A stretch of DNA of 64,000 nucleotides from Wuchereria bancrofti (Eukaryota > Nematoda > Chromadorea > Rhabditida > Onchocercidae): NCBI GenBank assembly GCA_005281725.1, contig SSBO01000012.1, forward strand, positions 4,187,021 through 4,251,020, in the 5' to 3' direction. The first letter of the stretch is position 1, and every line of letters starts with the position of its first letter. Positions 11,401 through 26,400 of the stretch are shown here, one piece after another. The notes below the pieces were generated by a model. That model did not search any database and had not been told where the DNA came from. It worked only from the letters and a program-made list of their open reading frames with translations. Made by a program: the position numbers and the translations under genes.

Positions 11401-14400
11401 GCATAAAAGTTTTCCATGTTGAAAAAATCAAACATCGGCATAGAAGTGTCAGCCCAAGTCCAATCAGTGACCGTACGTAACTCGAACAAGAATGGAACGG
11501 CCATAAATCTGGAAATAATACTTTGCTATAATCAAAACAATAAGAATTTTGTTTTCTAAAGTTACTACTAAATTCGATTTTGGCATTTCACTGCTGTAAA
11601 AAATAGCAACCCTTGAGTAATGAAGAGGAACAGTAAGATTTATTACTGCAAGTTTTTAGCAAGCCAAACAGACAGGTGTTTAACCATTTGAAACCAAAAG
11701 ATCTAAATCATCCAGTAACCAACAATTGGTTGAATTGAATGAAATATCCCCAAAACTAGCACTGACATCTTCTGTTTGATCAGTGAATGCAGCCCACAAC
11801 ACCACTAATAAATTGAATGTTTGAACCAGCTTGATAATAAAAATAACTTGCAGTTTGAAGAATATCATATTCGTAATGCCGTACGCATGTGTTATAAGAT
11901 TGCCTGCACACAGTGTCGGATATCCATTACGGATCTGCCAGGCGGAAATCAGGAGATATATGCATTTAATGAAGTATAGAAATTGGGCAGTTTTGTTCAG
12001 CCAAGAAGGTCTGAAATTTTTACTTAGAATTTAGATATTAATACTTCAGTAAAGACCACGAAAATTGATGCAAGTCAGCATACAGTTGGATCTACCTTCA
12101 GTCAACGAAATTTGAATTTACCAAACTAAAAATGTTTAATCAACTAACTTATAAGTTATTTGCGGTAGAACGAAGAATATCCAAACATGGAGGAAAATAA
12201 CAACAACCAACTGATAGAGAAATTTGCATTTTACGGCCTTTCGAAGATAGAAAGCTCGGTCGATGATAATCATCAGTGATATTACAATAAGCATAATTAC
12301 AAATGTTATTGGAACACGATTCGACTGAAAAGTATTTTTTTAAGTCAGTTAAATAACAATGCAGCTGTAAATTCTCTCAACAATTTTTATATACTAAAAA
12401 AACCAAAAAATCCAGAAATATTACGCTGATATCTCGTACAACGCTTCCAGTACCACCGTAATCAAACGAAGAAAAGCCAAAGGATACTACGAAGAAACAT
12501 AATACATCCATCAAAAACATGAACGGATATAAATCTTTTATATATCGAACAGGTGGATTAAAAAGCGTATTGAAGAAATGTTTGATGCGTTTAATATACA
12601 TTGGAGCTGCAATTTTCAAACGGAGATGGTGGCATGGAATATTTTTAGAACTGAAATTTCATACATTCTTCAAAAAAAAGGCAAGTAATGGGACTTACCT
12701 TCTTTTGTCCTTGGTGCAATGCCGAAATCAGTCTGAAATTTGAAGATGTCGACAAGAATGAGAAACAGTTTTTTTTTATGCATTTTTTTTACAGAAACAA
12801 TAAAACTGGTTTCCATGTAAATGAAAAACATACATTCATTTGCGTCGTATCCGACAAATTCAAATTAGTAGGATTGCTTATTTCTACAAGCGGAATAGAT
12901 GCTTTAAACATGTCATCCGTTCCCTTCCATAGACCCAATTTTCGAAGCATATAACGATGGAAAAAGAGAGCTGAAAACAGTGGAATATTAATCGAAATAT
13001 TCCATCGATTTCAATGATTTTTTTCTCTAAGAAAAGTTTCTGAATTTAAAATGTACCAACAAGTAAGGTGATATCCCAGAAAGCATAATAATCCGTCTTT
13101 CGAATGCCCAAAATTCCGGGAAGGTAATCAACAGAATTAGCAGTTCTGATAATATTTGCAGTGCTGTTAAAGGAGAAGAAACCAAACTGCGCGACAAATT
13201 TGATAACTACTATCAGTTCTGTATAAGTTATCATTACAATCTAAAAAATATAATTAAAAGCTTATTTCACCAAATTTTGAATTGTCTTTGAATTTAATGT
13301 CAACAAAGACATACAAATCATGGATATGAAGAAATCCGATGAACCTGAAAAAACAAAATCAAGAAAAATTACCCAAAATATCTTTGTTGGACGAGGGTTT
13401 GTTAAGGAACCCCAAAAGAAAATGAGAAGAGGTAGTGGTAATGAAATGATGCCAGCACATCGGCCATGGTTGATTATGGCCAGAAGGTAGCAAATAACAT
13501 CAGTATGAGCAGCAATGCAATATCCAACCGCGTTTACAAAGCGCAAAAACACATTTCGCTGTTGCCATTGATTCTCCACTTCATCTTCTAATCTTAAAAC
13601 AAAAGTCGTATTTTCATACCATGTGAAGCCAGTTGAAAGCTTGAATTGTACTAGCCAAAAAAAATTATAGGAGGTGCGACATTCCAGGTCAAATAATTGT
13701 CAAAGATACCTTCTGATTACTATCACTTTAAAAACGGAAAAATACTTTTTGAAAATGTTTGTTACTAAATATTCATTTAAATGATGAATAACAGAAAAAA
13801 AACATTTCATTTTATAGGTTACATATAGTCATATATGATATTATATGTTAAAAAATTCTAGGAATAACTTCACAGATGACAAAATCTCAACATAAAATCA
13901 AAATAACCTTTCAATGTCCTTTTCGTTTGTGACACAACGTAAATTTTGTTGATTAAATTCCTGTCGAACGTCAAAGACTGATCTGGAAGTATCCACCAGT
14001 GGCTGAAATGGTACTCACGGAATTCGCAACATAATAAAGACCAGAAGTTCCATGAAAATCGATCAGAATAAAAAATGGTAAAAACTTTCGTCAAGTGTTT
14101 TATGTAGCCCAGCGGAATTTTGTCTCTCCACCAACAATCTCCAATAATGACACACACATATGGTGAAAATTCTGAGTTGTAAAATCTCATCTGTTAAAAC
14201 CATAGTCTGCCGAGTTTAAATCAATTCGCAAAATGAATTTACAAATTTATATCCACACTACGATTAATTGGCACTGGCAACAGTAACATGGTATTTAGAT
14301 GTTCTAAAGCCGAGACTTAAGACACTCTACCACATTCTATAAACCAAAGAGTTGTGAAGTATCACTGCAGCTATCGTTTCTAACAAGTTGCAGCTTTGAT

Positions 14401-17400
14401 TTATCATGACACAACAACAAGCAGTAGCATGTTTATGTTACAGGAACAAAAATTTTGACGCAAGAGCGGTCAGTCTTCCGGAACGACTCCCGCAACCTTT
14501 TCGACATCTAATAGGAAAAAACCAGTTCTTACGTCTTGTAAAAATAGAGTTTGAAAGACACTTCAAACAAAGAACCAGATTAACACTAATTTATGAATTA
14601 TTTTAACTCAAACATACTGGAAATGAGTGCAGCATTACCATTAGTTTTTTCGAAAACCAACTAATTATCTGACGAGTTTTTCGAAATATGGGGAGGAAAT
14701 CAGGGGTCTGATAAATGACAACAATGGGGAATTTCCAAAAATTATAACAAAACATTACCTGTTTCAGCCTTTCCTTTAGCTTCTCTTTTTCTTTCCCAAG
14801 GACATAAGCAACATATCGATGTTCACGAGATCTACGGTTTAGGAAAGCGGCAGACCAACCAAGCGCAGCAGTAAAGATCTTCTGCAGAAAACGTAATCCT
14901 GCTACAACTTGCCCTTCTGAAAATTCCCAGGTTATAATTCTAATAATACAAAGCAATTCAAGACATTAAGTTTTTTAAAGCAAATTTACAGCTATTCAAA
15001 CCAAAGTGAGACAGGATTAAACAGCTAACTTGAAACTACCGGTTATCTCACTATGCTACAGTACAACTAGACCGGAAAAGACAAACAGCTGAATTACAGA
15101 AGTCATTGAAACTACCGACTGTTGAAGGTCAACTATGTTATCAACAGCTCAGAAATTAACAGAGGAGCATACCAAACTTCCGTTCTTCATTTTCTGATAA
15201 TTCCGTCACTACTACTTGTTGGGATGGTTTCATTTCGTCCGAAACAGCTTTAATCATACGTCTTTCTTCATCAGTTTCAATTCGTTCAGCCGAATTAACA
15301 GCATCCAAAGTCTGAGACAAATCAAGGTCGTGTTGCACAGCTGTATGCATCAGCTAAAATGACAGTATAAGTGTGAGCCCAAAAATGTGAAGGAGATATG
15401 AATCAAAAGTATGCTTGCTCAGAACTTACAGAATTGATGCAAATATGTCCCCAACATTTTTGATTTGACTCACCAATTTCTAAAAAAAATAAATCTCAGT
15501 GCATAAATAAACTGACTTGAACAGGATCCAATTTGTTAAAATCACTCGCTCCTGGTGTCACTTCTGGAACAAATGTTTCCACTGGTTCATCTAGTACATC
15601 CTCTGATGGATCATATTCGAACATATAATAATCACCAGCTCTTTTGGCTAAAAATATGAAAGCAAGAAATTTTGTTGCATTAACAGCTTCTGTTCAAAGT
15701 ACTCACGTTGGCTTCGAAAAGTAATTATTTTCGTAAGATGTCTGTTGATTCTGAGATTGGTGCTTTCATCTCGTCTTCTTTCAGAAAATTTAGGAAAAAC
15801 TGAACATAATCACAGTGTTTAACAGAAAAGATGTGTAACATTGACAAGAAATACTAGAAAAAAAAAGGTCCAGCAATTGTTCCATATGTTGGTCAAAAAA
15901 TTGGAGCGAAACTGAAGTGGTTAGATAGGTTAGCATGTATGAATGTTAGGTAAAAAGTGTATACTGTTAGAAGCACAATTACATAAATAAAAGGCCAAGC
16001 AACGTTTACAGAGGGATTTTTTCAAAACAAACCAAGCAATCGGTAGTCAGAACGTTCACTCGCATCGCCCAGCCTATACCAAGGATTAGGATTGTTCGGA
16101 TAATGCGCCTCAGTTCCTGGACACACCAAACAGGATAACAGTGGATTTGTAAAGAACGAAACACTAATAGGAATATACAAAAATGAAATATTAAGATTTA
16201 TAAAAAAAGTATTCATAATGCGCCTTGAATAATTAGTAACATCGCTGAGTTTAAAACAAAAACAGAGGCAACAAATGAACAAAAATGAAGAAACTCCAAA
16301 ATTATCGAACCAAATTTTTATAACACCCTTAAAAGTTCTGATGAATGAAACATATAAAGTTTTATTCAAAAACAAAAGTTGTGCCATTGATGGACAAATA
16401 TGTTGTGATCAGTGCGCAATGCTGGAAATTGAAACCTGATTCACAGATAGAAAAAACCGACGAAAACAAAAAAAGTAACCAAGAAACTTGCATCTAAATA
16501 CGAGAATACGACAGAAGCTTAAGACTTAAACTGGAAAACTAAAAGTGCTAAATGTACATGATGTTTCAAAATTCAGTTGTGAAATCGGCAGTACTGGAAT
16601 TCAAAATTGCTCCTAGAGAAACAATTCAAGCCTTGAAGAAAAAAAGAACTCTAATAAAAGAATACAGAAATTCTATCGTCCTTCGTTGAATATTCTTAGC
16701 AAATGATTCTAAAGTCGTTCATTCAAAAATTCGAAAAGCGAAGAAACTACTACTTAATAATAAGATATATTAGAATATATCTAGCTTCGAAAGATATAAG
16801 CCGAAATGATATTACGGTTCGATATCTCTAGCCTTCAACTGATACATTTCAATATCCGCAGAACTATGGAGAAAAGCCAAATGCCAAAAAAAGCTACAGA
16901 GTTTTTCCATATTCAGTCCAAGTGGAAGAAAACGCAAGTGGAAACCAGAAAGAAAATTTAAAAGGAGAAATAGTATACCTTGGCCGTATGTTTGCGGTAC
17001 AAAAGCGCCAGCCTTGCTTAGACGTTTTTCGTAGTCTTTACGAATTTGATCCGTACGCATCTTAATATTTTTGAATTTTTTCTCTTGCTGTTTCTTCTGT
17101 TCTATCATCTCTCTTTCAATAAGTTGGTCTTGAAGAATCGTACCACTGAAAAGGGAAAAGTTTGACTGACTGAAGGATTTAATTGAAATCATTAATTTAG
17201 AAAAACCATTCGAATTTAATCGATCCGAGATATTCTAGTGCATATTCTTAGATGTCCCAGCATGTTCGAAAATCATATGATACCGATTCATTAGCACAGC
17301 TGCAGATCTGTATTCAACCACACAGTGTTGGAAATACCATGAATTAAAGATCCGAAGTTGCAACACTAATAAGCCAAATGCAAATGTGTCAAAGCCTATT

Positions 17401-20400
17401 TGTGTTTCTGACTTTTGCACTGCACATTCTTTGTCGAATTCTTGTTCTGAAAGAAATAATGAACTTCATCAAAAATCAGTTTGAAAATTTTGAAAGCACA
17501 AATTTCAATTTAATAACTTACGTTCGCTGGGTAAGTAATAATTATTTATTCTGCCAGGAATTATGCTCACACAAACAATGCTAAACAACTGGCGAATACA
17601 ACAGAGATTTGTTTCTATCAGCATATGGACAAAAGCACATGCAAAAATCTGAAACTCAGGAAACTTTTTTTTTTTTTTAAAAAAAGAATGTATTGTTTTA
17701 GAGTCAATAATAAAGTGACGAAATTCCCAAATTTGTTCAAAAATGTCCAGTAAAAACCAGTTTTAACATATGACTGGACTCAAGAAAAAGGAACACGTGA
17801 ACGTCGAAAATCAGGGATATTACTAGGTAGAGAAAGCAAACATCTTCAGCGTTAGCATCTCCATGACACCAGTTAAAAATATTAATGGGCTGAATGGGTT
17901 AGATTGATAATTACAAAGTTAAGAATAAAGACGATCACTTTTCTAATGAATGTACGAAAATTCAGATGCTTCTGTATTTCCCTGATAAGAGAAGCATTCA
18001 TTACCTGTGTGCTTTAAGCAAAGACAAACACTGTTTTGAAATGCTGGAAAGAGCTATGACAGAGAAAAATTTTTACAAAAGATTTCAAGAAATTAAATGA
18101 AGGAAAGAGAACAAACAAACTCCACCATAAGGACAAATACAGATGGAGGCAACTAAAGATTTATAAATTTCCTTAGAGAGTAAAGATGCTGGACTTTTTC
18201 GGACATTGATGGCAATTTAAATATATCATAGTTCAAAGCTAGGGGAGTATTCAGTCAATATGTAATATGCACTAACATCTGATCACAGCAATCGATGATA
18301 AAGTGCTATTAGTTGATGCAGTACTAATATTACGACCGATTTCTGAGAAAATATCACCAAATCTCATTCTAAAGTTAAAATGCAGAGAGTATTCTTCTCT
18401 TTACTGTTGCGAAAAAAAAAAATTCTAAACCTAATCAACGTCGCGCCAAATATGACCGGAATGCATACAGAAGTACGATTTGTTGAGCATATTATATTTC
18501 TTGCCTCATTGACTACACCACTGCTCAAAAGAAACTTGGTACTCAAAAGAAAGCGACTATATAAAGTAAAAGTGAATATTGGAATGCCCAGTAGAAATGG
18601 AGGTACAGCTTCGAATGGATGAATTTAACATGACTTTTCTTGAAGTGATGTCATATCTCGATAACATCAAGATCATGTCAGCCAAATTCTAAGTAGTCCT
18701 GGTAGAACTCGGAAACATACCATAAGTGATAGAAACAATTACCTGCAAGATAACTTTACAAAACATGACAAATACTGTATAGTACAAAAGTAAGTTCCAC
18801 CGTTTGAGAGTCTTGCGATAATCTGGCATAATATACAAACTTGTTCCTTGCCACAGTATCCAAAACGCCAAAATAATATAACCAAGGGCAAACAAAGATA
18901 CTCCACCCAAACCAGCTACTAATACCATTACAACAGTTATCCAGTGCCCGTACATGAAGACAATTATTTTCAAGAAGTCGACAAAACTCCTAGAAAAAAT
19001 TTCAACATAAATAATACTTCACAGGTCAAGCTGTTCAATTAATACATCAGATTCTAAGAAATTCAATAAAAAGTTTTTGAAACAGTATACTGACCGCTGT
19101 TGGGCAATGAAATCATATGTTGGATTATCTCGTTTCAAATCATTACGTCCTCTGCTCGCATAAATGGACTTATTGTCACCTGCTGGTGAGTCACTTTCAT
19201 TTCGAAAAGAGTATTCCTAAAACGGATAAAAATAGAGAAAAATTGAAGACAGGATTTCTTAAAATCTGGAAACCAGTATGAATAATATTTACCTGACAAG
19301 CAACCATCAATAGAAGTAGGAAGTCCGCCACTGACTTCCTTGTATCTAACTGAAAGCGATAACTAGGCAAATCCAACCAAAATATCAAATTATCATTTTG
19401 CAATGGATCTGATAACCACCTGCTCCATGGATAATCTGCAAAATCTTTGAATAGAAGCAAAAACACATTCACTATTTCCGAATATATTTTCAAAATTCCC
19501 CAAACAAAATTTCGAGGGTGAGAAGAGCTAAGGAAAAGCAATGAAATGGAGAAATATCATTCAAAAAAAAGATGAAGCAAAAATAAGCTAATAGCATAAA
19601 ATAAAAACTGTGAAACATATTAAAAAGATCTTGTTCAATATTTCCAATTTAAAACAAAGTAATAGAAATACATACCGAAACAAAGGAATGGTGGCAAACC
19701 AACATAGAAGGCATATTGCAAGGGAAACAGGACAGTAAGATAAAGAAGGAACATAGGCCATAAGCAACGACAAGTTATACGAGAGCTCAATACAAAGACC
19801 ATTAACCAAATAAGTAGAAGTGTTGCCAGTAAATCCATTCGTATCCATGCGACTACGGCCATCATCGTCATAGACAACTTCAGTTTTTTAAAAAGCTTAC
19901 TGAATTTCATTTAAAAAAAAAAGTTTTTTTAAATAAAGTTATCTTACTGCTACTAAAACTCGCTCTGACTGTAACTGCCACAGTTAACAGAGGTTAATCT
20001 ATTAATACTACACGGAGATGCTTAATATCTGAACAAAATTTTCACATGCAAAACACGGTCTCACACACTCTATTATAACTCATTCCAATTTTACAATCGT
20101 CGTACACTTATTTCTATTAAACAATTTGCTTTCTCATACCCTACATTTTCTTTCGCTTTTGAAGCAGAAACATCGGCTGTAAATGTCCAACACCGAGGTT
20201 CATCGAAGTTAACGTAAGATCCCTCACTAAGTAGTTGCAGAAAGACGGGTTTACTAAACTAAGAAGTCAGGGTAATTTATTTGAAAATTGAACAATTATA
20301 CATATATATATATATATAGTATACAAGTCAATACAATCGTAATACAGTTAAAATTTTCAAAATAAAAGTACCTCTAAACCAAATTTATAGAATCCATAAT

Positions 20401-23400
20401 TGAAGAAAAACTTGATCATATCAACTAAACTAGTATCCCAATTGCTAGGATCTGCTTTCGGGAACACAAGTCCACGAGGCGGAACACTTGTCCCGGATAT
20501 CAAACGTTTATGTTGCTGGCGATAGATAACAATAGCTTGTAATGCTATTGTTAATAAAGCAACAATTAAACCCTGCAAAAGATGACGAAAATAATGTAAA
20601 ATCTGGCTTATGTTTGAAAGCAACTATAATGGTTTGACGTACAAACTTCTAGACCTAAATTATAATTCATGATATGAAATTTAAAAGTCTTCACTTACAC
20701 TGATGTAATTTCCTATGACCGGTACTTTTTGAAAACCAAGCCAGTATGCTGTTGCACTCGAAGTGTATTCAGATGAATTACATATTAGCTCTTTCGAATA
20801 TACTGGTAATGGTTTTTCTACCACAAAATGCATCTGTAAGTTCAGCCAATAAATTATTTCTTGAAGCATATTTTGCATAAAGATACCATTGCATGCTGCA
20901 AATTCGAGGACAACTTAATAAAATAAGAAATTAACCTGGTAAACCATCCTAATCGTGATAAGTGCTGATATGAATATACATAATAACCGGAAAATAATCG
21001 ATGAAATTGACGGAACACAAATAGCAATACTAGTTAAAACCATTAATGTTAAATTGAGGGCGCTTATCTGCAAAAATTTTAGTTCCAGATAGGACGTGAA
21101 AGTTTAACATTTGAAAATATTTTCCTATTTCAGCACCGAACATTCAAACGTGACATAAAAAGCATTTTCTTCCAACAATCGCCACTAACAAACCAAAAAT
21201 TTAGTAGCAAAGGTAATGAAAATAAAAGTTGTTCCATCAGAATTAACAAGACGAAAACCACATCCGTAAGCTGCTATTATTTATAAATTTTAAGTGATAA
21301 ATAAGATAAGTTTTGAATAAACTAATGAATTTACATCATTGACAGCAACTATAACTATGGTAAACATGACAAGCTTGGCCATATGAGCTTCTGCAATGTT
21401 CCACAACGCCTCCATCATACACTCTGCGATATGCCTCACTTTGGTATAAAAACTCTGTTGCTCTGTAACTAAATAAATAATCTATATGAATGAAAATGAG
21501 TTTCAGATACTTACTAAAGTTCTTCAAGACTTTCAACACTTATCCTTTGAAAATCCTCTTCCTGAGAAATGACTTATATGTAACGACAAAACACATCTCA
21601 AGTCCAACTTTAAAAAATTCCAGATTTCAAAAACGAATAATACGAAGAAAAGTGAGTTACCTGCCAAGGAATCTACAAGGAAGATGATACGCATGTTGTT
21701 GAATGTTAAAAATAAAATTTTTGAAGTGAATTTTCATACAACTAACACTGCAAAATGAACAAAGCAAGAGAGGGAGAGAGATTGAAGCAAATTATTACCA
21801 TTTGAATAAACCTTAAATGATTATTGCAAAAATGAAAGATTCTGCAGAATGTCAGCCTAACAGAACAAGCCACAATTGCTCGACGAAATTATATCGGCAT
21901 AAAATCAACGAAAATTGCGTATGCAAAGTTCAAGTAGAATAACTGATAATTGCAAGGAGTTGTTCAAAATAATAAGCTAAAAGAAAAGTATAATTTCAGC
22001 TCCATTTCCATGAATTTAAAGTGAAAATAACAGTTACATGTTAAGGAAGAGTTCAACAATTAACACCTACGATTTATTACATGGAAGTAATTCTCAAAAA
22101 CAAACTAGCTTCAATTAATTTAATTTTGAACTGTTTTCACGGATAGAAAGCAAGCTAGTCTTCATTTGCACAAGCTTTTATAGTCTATTCCAAATTTACT
22201 CAACGATCAAACTTAAGAAAAAAAACAATATTGTACGAGCTCCGCAGACTTTGTCTGTCTAATCATTTTCTAAGTATTGCAACTGTCTTTGTGATTGAAG
22301 ATAATCGCCTCATCAACCTGATAATATATAAGAAAAAGCTCGGATAATTCGACAGACAACAAAATCATAATCACGAATTTAAGTGGGAATGATTGGAAAA
22401 AAGAGAATAGTTGAAATTTTAGATGTGAAAATCCAAGGAACTAGTTTCTCGAAGAAGCACCGCAAAATCATGAGAACCAAAAAAAAGGAAGATTGTATAA
22501 CTTAAATTGTAGGAAAGTGCCAAAAAATGTAATTGGAAAATAGAATTGAAAGCTTTAATAATTAAATTTAAACCCTAGAAGTTCTGTGAAATAATAGTAC
22601 GCCGTTATTTTTATTTACACAATTCATAACATAGCTCATGACTTAACCAGCACCCAAAACTAGGATGTTTGCAATAAAAAAAGCAAATTAAACTGAAACC
22701 TGTGTTAAACATAAACCAAAGAATCCAAGAAAAAATAAATATATTTAAATCGGTCAACAACAACTGGTATCCAAAAACATTCATTACTAACAGTTTAACC
22801 ATCTTTGAAATAGCGTTACTGTAATTTCCGCGGGACTTAAAAAATAGGTAAAATCGTGAGCATGGATAATTAAATTAGTAAGCACCATAACGCTAGGCTT
22901 GTTCTCTTTCTCAACTTCAATTCAGAGAAGTTGAGGTTCATTTTATTTTTGGGTAAAAAAGTTTCTGCAAAAAAAAAAAAAACCCAAGCTTTAGATTTTT
23001 ACAACCATTTGATCTGTTGTAGGAAAATTCTTAAAACAACATCTAAAATATGTTAAAGAAACTGCATCAAAAAGAACTTGCCGCCGAAAGTTTCTGCAGC
23101 TATCTCATTATCACTGGCACCTGAAACAGCAGCAAAGAAAGGACGCCATCGATCGTAAAAAAATTTCATATGCAACATGACCACTATGAAAAGTGAAATT
23201 GGTCCAACCAAATGAATTAGCAAAGATCTGAAAATGAATACTTGAATATCGTTGTATAGAGATACCAGCGAAACTATAAAATAACAACTAAATGATATAT
23301 GATTAATAAAAATAAATGAAAAACAGAATCATCTACCTAACTAATCTTGACCCAAGGTTAAATTTCAAATGAAAACATGGACGATTCCGAAACTAGAATC

Positions 23401-26400
23401 AAATGTGAAGACAATCCTTACCCTTTATCTCCTTCTTGATTGTAATTGACTAAGCCTATATCATGATTCCAGTTATCACTGAATCCTGTTGCTTTCTGCC
23501 AGATCAACGGTACTGCTGGGAACTGATAACAATATAGGACTATTACCACAGTTAATGAATATATCGTTAGGAATGCAAGGTAACTATATAAAAGACGCCA
23601 TAGACAGCCAAAAGAACACTGAAAAAGTATTTTATGTGAAAATGCATCCAGTTAAGAAATTCAAATTAGATAGAGTATAACATAAACTGTTTCAACGGTT
23701 TCCCAGGACTATCACATTTTATTTTTCATCTACACAATTAGTAAAGATTCAAAAAATCAAGAACCATTATTAAAAAATCAAGAAATCATTATTAAGTACA
23801 ACACATTAAAAACCTAAAGAATCAATATTACTACTCCATATAAAACTAACACGTTAAATAATAGGATTACTATTTATTTCTGTCTGAACATATTCTATTC
23901 CTGTGCAAATCAACGCATTATTATGAAGTTTAATGTACGTAAATTATTATCTTGTCCCGCTCGAAAACCTTGGTTTTACCATTTCTGTGGATTACTTTCA
24001 GAAGACTATACATCAAATTTCAAATTTTTATTTCCAATTAAATAAATAATGCTCAGTTGTTCTACAGCAATTTGTCACAAGATACCGATGATTCCGAAGA
24101 ACTAGAGATACAAATATGTCGTGAACAATTTTTTTGCTAAACATTAAGACAGCTAATGTCTTTTGATTTTTCAACTAATAGGAAATTTCCTTTTAAGAAA
24201 ATAGATTAACTGAATGAATAACAGTACTTACTTTTTGGACTGATAAAATCAGATTCAACTCCGAATTAAATTGAATTTGAATTAATAATATTAAAACCAC
24301 AACTGTTTAAAAAAGGGAGAAACATACCAGTAGCAGGATAATTAGCACACTGAACGATATGAAAAAACCAACAGTGTACAGAACTGGCTGTGAATGGATT
24401 GAAATAATGAGCAAAACAAAACTGACAACAAAAATCCAGTATTTTGCAACCACTCTAACGCCAACTGATGCACTCTAGTAAACAAACTATCAAACCATTA
24501 TCTTTAACAAAGAAAAAATCAAATTACCAAGTTAAATAGGCAACTTTCACTTGTATACATGTCTACCAGACCAAAAAATTGGAAGACTACTTTCATAAAA
24601 CAGAGTCAAATTTTTAATAAAAGTTTTTTTAAATCAAGAGATAATAAGGTAGCTGCATCAAATGTAAAGAAACTAGAGTGTTACAGATGCAGAGTGCCAA
24701 AAACTAGTAACAATGTAGTGAGATACCTCATTAGCAGAGGGGGAACAATTCAAAAGACAATATAGAAACGCTTGCTAAAACTTTCACATGTCTCACATTT
24801 ATCACCAAAATCTGTGAAATACATACTCATATTATCCAAAAAAGCTAAGAATATGATCGGCAAATGAATCAAAAAACCAAGTCAATATCTAAACTTACCT
24901 GAGATGGCAATGCTTCATTACCAGATATACCGATAGAACCAGCTGTTGAATTAATACTATATACTCTCTCTTGTTCACCAACTCTAGTTGACCGGCCACA
25001 TTTCTCACGAAGATATACCCGAAGTAAAGCAAAAACTGGCAAGCTTAATAAACCCTGAAAGTGCAAAAACTGCCAAAAAATATAATGAATAGTGAAATAG
25101 AATGGCGAGAAATTCACATTTAAAAAAAAAAAAACAAAAGGAAACAGCACTTCTCAAATAATGAGTTTTAACCTCGAAGCACACAACCACTGAAAACTGT
25201 TAAAGTCTCACCGATATGATAAGACCTGATTAATATGGATTCTGATTTCTTTGCGATGGTTCTCCGTCTGATGTTCCACTCATCGTCAAGATAAAAAAAT
25301 TCTACTGAACTAAATCGTAGAGTACTACAATCCATTTGTCATGGGTTTCATGCATTATTAATCAATCGATATCCAAATGTAAAAGCGATTGCAAAAGTCA
25401 AAATTATATAAACAGATGAGTGTTTCGAAAGTTACTCGAAGTTTGAAACAAAACAAGCCGAAAATTCCCCAAATTTGCAACCAGTTAATAGACATCTAAG
25501 AAATGTAGAATTTTGAACCATTTTGATTAATACCAGTAGACTTTACCTCAAAGAAGTAAAAATCTTTTTTCGCTTCTCTCACCAACTCTGCCTCTTCCCC
25601 TCAACTAAAAAACGTAAAAAAAAATCCACCACCAGTCCTAATGCAAAAAAAATGCATTCAAAAGTCCGTTTCTATCTTCACGCATAGAAAAAACAGCAGT
25701 AAATTAAGAAGCGATAGGCTCATGGTATAAACAGCCTTTCCTCTGCTATTCCATCATTTTCAGCGAACTCTCCCGCGCCCCTTGTCACCTTTTACGGAAC
25801 TTCTGCCTTATAGCAATTTATCATTTCTTTACACAGTGATTTTTGCACTTATTATACAGGAACATATCTTCCTTCTCCGCACAATCTTCAGAAATGGTTA
25901 CTAACTTATTCCATAATGTTTCACAAACTGTTGCCTCTTTTAAACAGGATTCAAAGAAAATAAATCAAATTTTCCCATGAAATTCTACAAACTGAAGTAT
26001 ACAGAAGGCTCCACCCACTCGACAAAGAGCAAACCTTAGTCACAAGAGTAATGAACGCTGCAGTTCGATTAGACGCGAAAATGAAACCAATAAGTTCCAT
26101 ATAGCTTGACTGCGGCAGTTCATGTTTGATATCCATGCTGCACACATACTGTGCGACAAGTAGGAACTAAAATCAAAACTTATTCTCAGACCTATTTGAA
26201 ACAAATAAATATTAATGAATCACTAACGAAACAAAACTCACTTAAATCTCATCATTAAAAAAAAAAGAAAAAAAAACAAACTTCAACATACGACATAAGT
26301 GGTGGTGATGCTCGAAGTGCCACAGTGCGTGTGTTTTTGAAAGCCAAAATAATGCAAGCTTCTACTAAAAATACCAGACCAAATACTGAGTGGTAAAGAA